Assembly (NCBI RefSeq): GCF_016937615.1
Contig: NZ_JAFHKI010000062.1
Coordinates: 1 to 57,636 of the forward strand
Reading direction: 5' to 3'
DNA length: 57,636 bases
Source: Pseudomonas lactucae
GTDB lineage: Bacteria > Pseudomonadota > Gammaproteobacteria > Pseudomonadales > Pseudomonadaceae
This document shows, one piece after another, positions 43,105 to 51,257 of this stretch. Below the pieces are notes generated by a model. The model was not told the origin of the DNA. It saw only the letters and a program-made list of their open reading frames with translations, and searched no databases. Each line of letters begins with the position of its first letter. Positions within the stretch are counted from its first letter, which is position 1. The translations under genes were made by a program, and so were the position numbers.

Positions 43105-44006
43105 GCGCCGCTAAACTGATCGATGGCAAAGCCGCGGCCGCTCGCGTGCTGCTGCAAGTGCGTGAAGACGTGGCGCGCCTGCTCGCGCAAGACATTCAAC
43201 CGGCCCTGGCCGTGATCCTGGTGGGCAGCGACCCGGCCAGCCAGGTGTATGTGCGCAACAAGATCCTGCGCGCCGACGAGGTGGGCATCCGCTCCCTGGA
43301 ACACCGTCTGCCCGACGACACCAGCACCGAACAATTGCTGATCCTGATCGGCCAATTGAACACCCACCCGGCGATCCACGGCATCCTCCTGCAACTGCCG
43401 CTGCCGGCGCAGATCGACGAACTGCGCGCCCTGGAAGCCATCGCGCCGCATAAGGACGTGGACGGTTTCCACAGCCAGAACGTCGGCGGTCTCAGCCAGG
43501 GTCGCGCGGTGCTCATGCCGTGCACGCCGAGCGGTTGCCTGTATCTGCTGGAGCAAACCTGCGGCGACCTGCGCGGCAAACACGCGGTGGTCATCGGCCG
43601 TTCGAACATTGTCGGCAAGCCCATGGCCGCGCTGCTGCTCAAGGCCGATTGCTCGGTGACCGTGCTGCACTCACGCAGCCAGAACGCGCAGGCGCTGTGC
43701 CGACAGGCCGATATCGTGATCGCCGCCGTGGGCCGCGCCCGCTTGGTTGACGCGAGCTGGTTGAAGCCCGGCGCGGTGGTCATCGACGTGGGCATCAACC
43801 GCATCGACGACGACGGTCGCAGCCGCCTGGTGGGCGATGTCGACTTCGACAGCGCCCTGCCCCATGTCGCCGCCATTACCCCGGTGCCCGGCGGTGTCGG
43901 GCCAATGACCATTGCCTTCCTGATGAAAAACACCGTGGCCGCCGCCCTGGCGCAACACCACGCCCAACGCAGCCGATCGGAGGCCGTATGCCATTCAATC
44001 TATTGA
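43101..44006 (+). CDS. folD: Methylenetetrahydrofolate dehydrogenase/cyclohydrolase
   Basis: A 301-residue Fol[14 protein letters not shown] carries the catalytic Lys, then [34 protein letters not shown] and the NADP site [17 protein letters not shown], ending [18 protein letters not shown] 43101 is the start. It oxidises 5,10-methylene-THF to 10-formyl-THF, linking the methyl group removed from N-methylglutamate to PurU. The C-terminus runs 19 bp into mgdA with an unusual tail ([16 protein letters not shown]), which may be just overlap-driven. Confidence 0.92.
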   Translation: MSAAKLIDGKAAAARVLLQVREDVARLLAQDIQPALAVILVGSDPASQVYVRNKILRADEVGIRSLEHRLPDDTSTEQLLILIGQLNTHPAIHGILLQLPLPAQIDELRALEAIAPHKDVDGFHSQNVGGLSQGRAVLMPCTPSGCLYLLEQTCGDLRGKHAVVIGRSNIVGKPMAALLLKADCSVTVLHSRSQNAQALCRQADIVIAAVGRARLVDASWLKPGAVVIDVGINRIDDDGRSRLVGDVDFDSALPHVAAITPVPGGVGPMTIAFLMKNTVAAALAQHHAQRSRSEAVCHSIY

Positions 44007-45229
44007 AATATGGGCTGAGTTCGGAGTACCCGGTGGAAGTGGATCTGCCACCGCCCAAGGAACTCAAGGCCCGCTATGACGTAGTGATCATCGGCGCCGG
44101 TGGCCATGGCCTGGCCACCGCCTATTACCTGGCCAAGTACCACGGCATCACCCATATCGCGGTGCTGGAAAAAGCCTACCTGGGCGGCGGCAATACCGCG
44201 CGCAATACCGCAGTAATCCGTTCCAACTACCTCACCAGCGAGGGCGTTCGTTTTTACGCCGAGTCGGTAAAGATGTTCCAGGCGCTGTCCAATGAATTCG
44301 ACTTCAACATCATGTATTCCGAGCGCGGCCAACTGACCCTGGCCCACACCGACGCTACCGTGCGTTCGTTCCGCCAGCGTGCCGAAGTGAACAAGCACTT
44401 CGGCGGGCGCACCGAGATGATCGACCGCCAGCAGATCCGCGAGCTGGTGCCCAGCCTCAACCTCGACCCCGGCCATTTGCCGGTGATCGCCGGGCTCTGG
44501 CATATCGACGGCGCCACCGCGCGCCACGATGCCGTGGCCTGGGGCTACGCCAAGCAGGCGGCCAAGCGCGGCGTGGAAATCCATCAACTCACCGAAGTGC
44601 AGGACCTGGTGATCGAAAACGGCGCCATCACCGCGGTGAAAACCAACCGCGGCACGATCCAGTGCGGCTGCGCGGTGCAGGCGATTGCCGGGCACAGCTC
44701 GTTGCTGATGGCCAAGGCCGGCATCCGCTCGCCGATTCAGACTTTCCCATTGCAGGCCATGGTCACCCAACCGTTCAAACCGTTCCTTGACCCTCTGGTG
44801 AGTTCCTCGGCCCTGCACTGCTATGTGCAGCAAACCAGTCGCGGCGAAGTGGTATTTGGCGGCGGTTCCGACCCCTACCCGCTGTTCAACACGCGCTCCA
44901 CCCTGGATCTGAAAGAAAGCCTGCTGGCCCACGCCATCGAAATGTTCCCGTTTCTGGCCAACGCCAAGTTGATGCGCCAATGGGCCGGGATAACCGACAT
45001 GACCCCCGACTACAGCCCGATCATGGGCCTGTCACCGGTAAAGAATTACTACCTCGACGCCGGTTGGGGCACCTGGGGTTTCAAGGCCACGCCGATCTGC
45101 GGCAAGACCATGGCCGAACTGGTCGCCAGCGGCGGCAAGGTGCCGGAGTTGATCAAGCCGTTTGGTCTGGAACGCTTCTCGACCTTCCAGCAAGTCAACG
45201 AAATGGGCGCCACGGCGGCCAGCCACTGA
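43988..45229 (+). CDS. mgdA: N-methylglutamate dehydrogenase subunit A (sarcosine oxidase beta-like flavoprotein)
   Basis: A 413-residue FAD enzyme of the SoxB type. The dinucleotide motif is [21 protein letters not shown] (GxGxxG, residues about 30-50); [18 protein letters not shown] carries the region for covalent FMN attachment in SoxB-like proteins; [18 protein letters not shown] and [20 protein letters not shown] end it. RBS CGGAGG before ATG 43988. Sequence alone cannot tell sarcosine oxidase from N-methylglutamate dehydrogenase; the gmaS-mgs genes opposite decide for the latter. Confidence 0.86.
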   Translation: MPFNLLKYGLSSEYPVEVDLPPPKELKARYDVVIIGAGGHGLATAYYLAKYHGITHIAVLEKAYLGGGNTARNTAVIRSNYLTSEGVRFYAESVKMFQALSNEFDFNIMYSERGQLTLAHTDATVRSFRQRAEVNKHFGGRTEMIDRQQIRELVPSLNLDPGHLPVIAGLWHIDGATARHDAVAWGYAKQAAKRGVEIHQLTEVQDLVIENGAITAVKTNRGTIQCGCAVQAIAGHSSLLMAKAGIRSPIQTFPLQAMVTQPFKPFLDPLVSSSALHCYVQQTSRGEVVFGGGSDPYPLFNTRSTLDLKESLLAHAIEMFPFLANAKLMRQWAGITDMTPDYSPIMGLSPVKNYYLDAGWGTWGFKATPICGKTMAELVASGGKVPELIKPFGLERFSTFQQVNEMGATAASH

Positions 45230-45242
45230 CGGAGAGCAGACG

Positions 45243-45542
45243 ATGAAAATCATGATGTGCCCGCTCAACGGGCCGCGCAATATTAGCGAATTCACCTACG
45301 GCGGCGAGTTCAAGCCGATGCCCGACCCGGTCAATTGCAGCGACGCTGAATGGGCCGACTACGTGTTCAACACCGACAACCTCGCCGGTGTGGTGCGCGA
45401 ATGGTGGATGCACACACCCTCGAGCTACTGGTTCCTCGCCGAGCGCCACACGGTCACCGATGAGATCGTGCGCACCTTCGATCCCCGCGAAGTGTTCACC
45501 ACCCGCGTCGACTTCCACACCGCCAAGGAGATCGCCGGATGA
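45243..45542 (+). CDS. mgdB: N-methylglutamate dehydrogenase subunit B (sarcosine oxidase delta-like)
   Basis: A 99-residue SoxD-like zinc-binding subunit: MKIMMCPLNGPRNISEFTYG, then DAEWADYVFNTDN and VREWWMHTPSSYWFLAERHT. True SoxD uses CPxCG with His; here the motif is CPLNGPRN, the variant seen in MgdB-like proteins. GGAGAGCAG precedes ATG 45243 and the stop overlaps mgdC by four bases. An upstream in-frame ATG at 45162 lies inside mgdA and is rejected. Confidence 0.86.
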   Translation: MKIMMCPLNGPRNISEFTYGGEFKPMPDPVNCSDAEWADYVFNTDNLAGVVREWWMHTPSSYWFLAERHTVTDEIVRTFDPREVFTTRVDFHTAKEIAG

Positions 45543-48434
45543 ACCGCCTTCCCGCCCCCATGGGCCTGCTGATCCAGCGTGACCAGCCACTCGACTTCAG
45601 TTTCGACGGCCTGCCCTACCAAGGTTTGCAGGGCGACAGCATCGCCAGCGCCCTGCTCGCCAACGGACGCTTCCTGCTGTCGCGCTCGTTCAAGTACCAC
45701 CGTCCACGCGGCCCGTTGACCATGGCCGGCCAGGACGCCAACAGCCTGGTGCAACTGCCCCGGGAGCCCAATGTGTTGGCCGATGCCCACGCGCTGTCCG
45801 CCGGTTTGGCGGTGACTGCACAGAACGTCAACGGCTCGCTGGATAACGACAGGGACGCCTACCTGGGCAAGTTTTCCAAGTTCATGCCGGTGGGTTTTTA
45901 CTACCGTTCGTTCTACAAGCCCAAGGGCATGTGGAAAGTCTGGGAGCCGATCATCCGCAAAAAGGCCGGCCTGGGCGTGCTCGACCTGTCCTTTGCGCCT
46001 GAGTATTACGACAAGGCCTACCTGTTTACCGACCTGGCGGTGATCGGTGCCGGACCGGCCGGGTTGCAGGCCGCGCTGTCTGCCGCGAATGCCGGGGCCA
46101 AGGTGCTGCTGATCGAACAGCAGCCGATCCTCGGCGGCTCGCTGACCTACGCACGCTTCGATATCGAAGGCACCCGTGCCGACCGCCTGCGCCACGAACT
46201 GATCGACGCGGTGCAACAACACGCCAATATCCAGGTGCTGACCGACGCCACCTGCAACGCCTGGTTTACCGACAACTACCTGCCGGTGATCCAGGGCAAA
46301 CGCCTGTACAAAGTACGTGCGCGCCAGTGCCTGGTGTGCAGCGGCTCGTTCGACCAGCCGGTGGTCTTCCGCAACAACGACCTGCCGGGGGTGATGCTGA
46401 CCAGCGCCGCGCAACGCCTGATGAAGCTCTATGCGGTCAAGCCGGGCAAGCGCGCGGTGGTGCTCACCGGCAATGACGATGGCTACCTGGCGGCCCTCGA
46501 CCTGCATGACCTGGGCGTGGACGTGGCGGCCGTGATCGACTTGCGCCATGCCCCGGCGGACAGCGCCCTGCCTGCGCCCTGGCCCGGCGCAAGATCCCGT
46601 GCCACACCAACAGCACGGTATTCGAGGCCCTGCATGAAAAAGGCCTGCGTCATGTGAAGGGCGTCGACGTGCGCCAGATCACCGGCCAGGGCCAGGTCAG
46701 CGCCAGCGCGCAGGTGATCGACTGCGACCTGCTGTGCATGTCGGCCGGCTACATGCCGGTGTATCAACTGCTGTGCCAGGCCGGCGGCAAGCTGGCGTAT
46801 GACGACCGGCGCGCAGAGTTCAGTCTCAGTGGCCTGCCACGGAACCTGCGTGTGGCCGGCTCCGTGAACGGTCGGCACCAGTTGGACAACGTGCTGGCAG
46901 ACGCCACCCATGCCGCCGCCGACAGTGTGCTCACCCTCGGCATGACCACTGCCAGCCCACCCGCGCCGCTGCGCAGTGAAGCCCAGGTCAATTTCAACTG
47001 GCCGATTTTTCCGCATCCCAAGGGCAAGGACTTCGTCGATTTTGACGAAGACCTGCAAGTGGCGGATATCGTCAACGCCACGCGCATCGGCTACCGCGAT
47101 GTGCAGTTGGTCAAACGTTATTCCACCGTGGGCATGGGCCCGTCCCAGGGCCGCCATTCGGCGCTGCCTACCGCGCGGCTGGTGGCCTGGGCGACCCAAC
47201 GCAATATCAGTGAAACCGGAGTCACCACCGCGCGGCCGCCGTTCGTCGCGGAGAAACTCGCGCATGTGGCCGGGCGGGCCTTCGATCCCTACCGGCAAAC
47301 ACCGATGCACGCGCGCCATGTGCAGGCCGGCGCGAAAATGATGCCCGCCGGTATCTGGCAGCGCCCGGCGTATTACGGCAAGGCCCAGCACCGCGAGGCG
47401 TGCATGCAGGCCGAAGCGCTGCATGTGCGCAACAAGGTCGGGCTGATCGACGTCTCGACCCTCGCGGCCTCGACGTGCGCGGCCCCGACGCCGCCGAATT
47501 GCTCAACCGGATGTACACCTTTGCGTTCATCAAGCAACCGGTGGGCCGTTCGCGTTATGCGCTGATGACCAACGAACACGGCGTGGTGATCGACGACGGC
47601 GTGTGCGCACGGCTGGCCGACAACCACTTCTACGTCACTGCCACCACCAGCGGCGTCGACCGCATCTACCAGCAGATGCTCAAGTGGAACGCACAGTGGC
47701 GCCTGGACGTGGACGTGACCAACGTCACGGCGGCGATCTGCGCGGTCAACGTCGCCGGGCCGGATTCGCGCAAGGTGCTGGAGCAGGTGTGCAAAGACCT
47801 CGACCTCAGTGCCGAAGGCTTCCCCTACCTGGGCGTGCGCCAGGGCACGGTGGCCGGGATCAAGGCGCGTCTGCTGCGGGTCGGGTTCGTCGGCGAACTG
47901 GGCTATGAAATCCACGTTTGCGCGCGCCATGGCCTGGCGCTGTGGGACGCGCTGATGGCAGCCGGCAAGGCCTTCGACATTCGCCCCTTCGGCGTCGAGA
48001 CCCAACGCCTGCTGCGCCTGGAAAAAGGTCACGTGATCATCAGCCAGGACACCGACGGCATGACCCACCCGGCAGAAATCGACATGGGCTGGGCGGTGAG
48101 CCGCAACAAGCCGTTTTTCGTCGGCCGACGCTCGGTGGACATCCTCGAAGCCCAACCGCTGAAGCGCAAACTGGTGGGTTTCACCTTGCCCAAGGGCAGC
48201 GTACAACCGCTGGAAGGTCACTTGGTGCTCAACGGCCCGGACATCAGCGGCAACGTCACCTCCTGCGAATACTCCACGACCCTGGGCCGCATCATCGGCC
48301 TGGCCTATGCCGGGGTCGAGCAAAGCACACTGGGGCAGCGCATTCCGATTCGTGTCGAGGGCGGCATCGTCGTCCAGGCCGAAGTGGTGCAACTGCCGTT
48401 CTTCGACCCCACCAACACCCGCCAGGAGGGTTAA
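45539..48434 (+). pseudogene. mgdC: N-methylglutamate dehydrogenase subunit C (sarcosine oxidase alpha-like), two single-base frameshifts
   Basis: The gene codes for the large SoxA-like subunit: N-terminal Fer2_4-like domain (YQGLQGDSIASALLANG), FAD/NAD domain (LAVIGAGPAGLQAALSAANA), a SoxA A3-type helical region, and C-terminal GCV-T-like folate domain (YALMTNEHGVVIDDG, RLLRLEKGHVIISQDTDGM). Frame breaks occur at about 46576 (one G missing; GCGGCC restores ALPAALARRKIPCHTN) and at about 47464 (one G missing; CTCGGCGGC restores STLGGLDVRGPDAAELL). With both bases restored the chain is 965 residues, the normal size. It oxidises N-methylglutamate and passes the C1 unit to THF. Confidence 0.88.
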
Positions 48435-48437
48435 GCC

Positions 48438-49001
48438 ATGACCAGTCTGAAAGCCCACGACCTGATCACGCCGTGCCGCCTGATCGACCAGACCGACCTG
48501 CCCCGGGTCGGCTTTCGCGGCGCGCACAGCGCCGAATACCTCGGCGCGTGCGGCTTCACCCTGCCCGAAGCGCCCAACCGCGCCGTCGCCCAGGCCGACG
48601 GCAGTTGGGTGGCGCGCCTGTCGCAGACCGAGTACCTCGTAATGGGCAGCCCCCAGGACCACGGCCAACGGATCGCCGATGAAGAAGCACGTTGGGAACT
48701 GGACCACCGCGCCAACTACCTGCTGCCACGACAGGACAGCCATGCTTGCGTGCTGCTCAGCGGCGGCGTGATTGCGCAGGTAATGGCAAAGCTGTGTGGC
48801 GTTGACTTGAGCGCCCCGGCCTTCAAGCCGGGGATGGTGGCGCAAACCTCGGTGGCGCGGGTCAATGCGATTGTGATCCACACCGGCACTGTGGAGATGC
48901 CGGCGTTGCATATCCTGTGGGATCGCGCCTCGAAGGCATACTTCGAGGGCGCATTGCGTGATGCGCTGGAGGAGTTTGCGGGAATGGGTCAGTCGGTGTA
49001 G
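48438..49001 (+). CDS. mgdD: N-methylglutamate dehydrogenase subunit D (sarcosine oxidase gamma-like)
   Basis: A 187-residue SoxG-like subunit with the folate-domain fold: LPRVGFRGAHSAEYLGACGF, RLSQTEYLVMG, ACVLLSGGVIAQVMAKLCGVDL, FKPGMVAQTSVARVNAIVIH. It starts 3 bp after mgdC. Its last 13 bases overlap the end of the convergent NCS1 permease gene. Last gene of the operon. Confidence 0.86.
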   Translation: MTSLKAHDLITPCRLIDQTDLPRVGFRGAHSAEYLGACGFTLPEAPNRAVAQADGSWVARLSQTEYLVMGSPQDHGQRIADEEARWELDHRANYLLPRQDSHACVLLSGGVIAQVMAKLCGVDLSAPAFKPGMVAQTSVARVNAIVIHTGTVEMPALHILWDRASKAYFEGALRDALEEFAGMGQSV

Positions 49002-50395
49002 CCCAACCGCCCCGCCCCGACCTTCCGGGTGTGTTGACGTGTCGCCAGGCAGTAATACAGCGGGCACGTCACCACCAACCCCACCAGCCACGACAGGTCC
49101 GCGCCTTCCACCAGATTGGCCCACGGCCCCACGTACAGCGACGTATTGGCAAAGGGCAACTGCACGATAATGCCGATGAAATACGCCACGATCGCATGCA
49201 GGTTAAAGCGCCCATACACCCCGCCATCCGCCTGGAAGATCGAAGCGATGTCATAGACACCGCGCTTGATGACGTAGAAGTCGATCAGGTTGATCGACGC
49301 CCATGGCACCAGCACCAGCAACAGCGCGAGGATCAGACCGATGAACTGTGAGATGAAGTCCGCCGAAGCGCCCAGCGCCACCACGCAGCAACCGGTAAGG
49401 ATCAGGCCCGACAACATCACGCGCACTTTGATGCTAGGCGTCCAGTGGCTGGCGAAGGTCTGGATCGAGGTGACGATCGACAGCACCGCGCCGTACAGAT
49501 TCAAGGCGTTGTGGCTGATGATATTGAGCAGAAACAGCACCATCAGGATCGGCCCCAGCCAGCCGGTGGCCTGCTTAACCGCTGCCATGGCTTCGGTGCC
49601 CTCGGGTGTGGCCAGGGCGGCGACCAGGCCGAAGGCGAAGGACAAAAGGGTGCCGAGGGTCGCGCCCAGGTAAGTGGCGAGAAATGGCCGCGTGATGCCG
49701 ATATCCGCTGGCAGATAACGCGAGTAGTCGCTGGTGTAAGGCGAAAAGCTGATCTGCCAGATCACGCCAAGGGACACGGTGGCCAGCCAACCGGCTGCGT
49801 TGAAGCCGCCGCGGCTGAAAAAATCCGCTGGCAGGTCATGGGCAAAGATGTAGGTAAATCCCGCCAACAACGCGCTGCCCATGACCCAGGTACCGATGCG
49901 GTTCAAGCTATGGATAAAGCGGTAACCGATCACGCCGATGGCCGTAGCGCTGAGGGCGCCGATCAGGATACTCGCCGGCACCGGTACCGACGGCACGATG
50001 CCGACGATGGATTTACCGGCCAGCACGACGTTGGAAATAAAGAAACCGATATAGATCAGCGCGGCAAAAAACACGATCAGCAATGCGCCGTAACGACCAA
50101 ACTGGCCGCGGCTCTGCACCATCTGCGGAATGCCCATGCGCGGCCCCTGGGCCGAGGCAAGGGCAATCACGATACCGCCGAGCAGGTGCCCGAGGGCAAT
50201 CGCCAGCAGCCCCCAGGCCAGATTGAGATGGAACACCTGGGCCACCATGGCGCCGGTCACAATCGGCAGCGGCGCGATATTGGTGCTGAACCATAAAGTG
50301 AACAGATCGCGGGCCTTTCCATGGCGTTCCGCGAGGGGGACATAATCGACTGTATGATGCTCGATCAGGGGGTCTTGCCGGGACATCTGGGGCAT
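48989..50395 (-). CDS. NCS1 family permease (purine-cytosine type)
   Basis: A 468-residue inner-membrane carrier with 12 hydrophobic segments. DLFTLWFSTNIAPLPIVTGA, LGHLLGGIVIALASAQGPRMG and PQMVQSRGQFGRYG in the first third are marks of the CodB/purine-cytosine permease branch of NCS1. These carriers import nucleobases, hydantoins, thiamine precursors and similar N-heterocycles with a cation. Operator site D lies 85 bp upstream, and the divergent flavin reductase/monooxygenase operon carries site E, so it is probably an importer for the same pathway. Substrate unknown. Confidence 0.88.
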   Translation of the reverse strand: MPQMSRQDPLIEHHTVDYVPLAERHGKARDLFTLWFSTNIAPLPIVTGAMVAQVFHLNLAWGLLAIALGHLLGGIVIALASAQGPRMGIPQMVQSRGQFGRYGALLIVFFAALIYIGFFISNVVLAGKSIVGIVPSVPVPASILIGALSATAIGVIGYRFIHSLNRIGTWVMGSALLAGFTYIFAHDLPADFFSRGGFNAAGWLATVSLGVIWQISFSPYTSDYSRYLPADIGITRPFLATYLGATLGTLLSFAFGLVAALATPEGTEAMAAVKQATGWLGPILMVLFLLNIISHNALNLYGAVLSIVTSIQTFASHWTPSIKVRVMLSGLILTGCCVVALGASADFISQFIGLILALLLVLVPWASINLIDFYVIKRGVYDIASIFQADGGVYGRFNLHAIVAYFIGIIVQLPFANTSLYVGPWANLVEGADLSWLVGLVVTCPLYYCLATRQHTRKVGAGRLGYTD

Positions 50396-50479
50396 GGAAA
50401 TGAACTCGCGTTTGTCTGATCTTATAGTTGTTTGACGCCAAACCGGGGGAGCCTTTTAGGCGCTCCTCAGATGAACACC

Positions 50480-50501
50480 ATATTATGGTATTCCAACATT
50501 T
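50480..50501. promoter_or_regulatory. Shared palindromic operator, site D (NCS1 permease)
   Basis: ATGGTATTCCAA (50485-50496) matches the core at 10 of 12 positions, with ATATT before it. It is 90 bp from the permease start (50395, minus strand). The rest of the 321-bp gap between the permease and the flavin reductase holds only site E; I see no small gene in it. Confidence 0.55.
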
Positions 50502-50652
50502 TCACAAGACTGATCCGCTGGTTTTACCGGCAGCTGATCCGGTTCCCTGCCGTCATGACGCCCCGTGCCTCCCGCTAAAAACCCTGTAATCATTGAGCAT
50601 TGAGCTCGGAACAGACGTTTATCGGCTGTGTAAAAAAGCGCTTGCAAGCTGT

Positions 50653-50674
50653 GTATTACGGTATACCATCATAC
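50653..50674. promoter_or_regulatory. Shared palindromic operator, site E (flavin reductase 2 / monooxygenase)
   Basis: Core ACGGTATACCAT (50658-50669) with flanks GTATT and CATAC; 21 of 22 positions are the same as site A. A TTGCAA (50642-50647), 16 bp, TACCAT (50664-50669) arrangement has the same spacing as at site A, so the operator overlaps the putative -10. The start codon is 43 bp downstream. Confidence 0.68.
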
Positions 50675-50716
50675 CTACAAATTGATAAAAACCGTTTCAC
50701 CGCAGAGGACCGTCAC

Positions 50717-51235
50717 ATGATCGATGCCGCCATCTACAAACAAGTGATGGGTTCGTTTCCGTCCGGAGTCACCGTGATCACCACGCTCGATGACGACGGA
50801 CAGATCGTCGGTCTCACCGCCAGCGCCTTCAGCTCGTTGTCCATGGACCCGGCCCTAGTGCTGTTCTGCCCCAATTACAGCTCCGACTCCTACCCGATTC
50901 TGATCAAGAACAAGCGCTTTGCCATCCACGTCCTGTCGGGCGGGCAGCAAAGCGAGGCCTATGCGTTTGCGCGCAAGGGCAAGGACAAGGCGCAGGGCAT
51001 CGAATGGACACTCAGCGCGCTGGGCAACCCGATCCTGGCGAATGCCACGGCGGTGATCGAGTGCGAGCTGTGGCGTGAATATGAAGGCGGCGACCACGCC
51101 ATCATGGTCGGCTCGGTGAAGAACCTGATCGTGCCGGAACAGGCCAATGGGCCCTTGGTCTATTGCCACGGCAAAATGGGCGCCTGCCCGTGCCTGCCTG
51201 ACCCTCCCAGCAAACCCGGTATTTGCGCAAAATAA
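50717..51235 (+). CDS. Flavin reductase family protein, copy 2 (C-terminus probably frameshifted)
   Basis: A 172-residue split-barrel flavin reductase, roughly two-thirds identical by eye to the protein at 27583: FPSGVTVITTLDDDGQIVGL, LVLFCPNYSSDSYPIL, KRFAIHVLSGGQQSEAYAFA, CELWREYEGGDHAIMVGSVK. The last 18 residues (CPCLPDPPSKPGICAK) fit no relative. One extra C at about 51184 gives KMGALPVPA and a stop at 51201, making 161 residues, the same length as copy 1. ATG 50717 is chosen from the paralogue. It lies 22 bp before the luciferase-like monooxygenase and should supply it with reduced FMN. Confidence 0.87.
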   Translation: MIDAAIYKQVMGSFPSGVTVITTLDDDGQIVGLTASAFSSLSMDPALVLFCPNYSSDSYPILIKNKRFAIHVLSGGQQSEAYAFARKGKDKAQGIEWTLSALGNPILANATAVIECELWREYEGGDHAIMVGSVKNLIVPEQANGPLVYCHGKMGACPCLPDPPSKPGICAK

Positions 51236-51257
51236 CAACAGATTAGAGGTAAGCATC

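Noticed and set aside
43988..49001. Annotation of the four Sox-like genes as sarcosine oxidase SoxBDAG
   Set aside because: Divergent gmaS and mgsABC, plus the amt gene, make N-methylglutamate dehydrogenase the better reading. The SoxD-like subunit also lacks the standard CPxCG motif.
51180..51235. The unusual Cys/Pro-rich tail of flavin reductase 2 as a functional extension
   Set aside because: Adding one C at about 51184 gives a stop at 51201 and the same 161-residue length and similar ending as the paralogue, so the tail is more likely a frameshift product.
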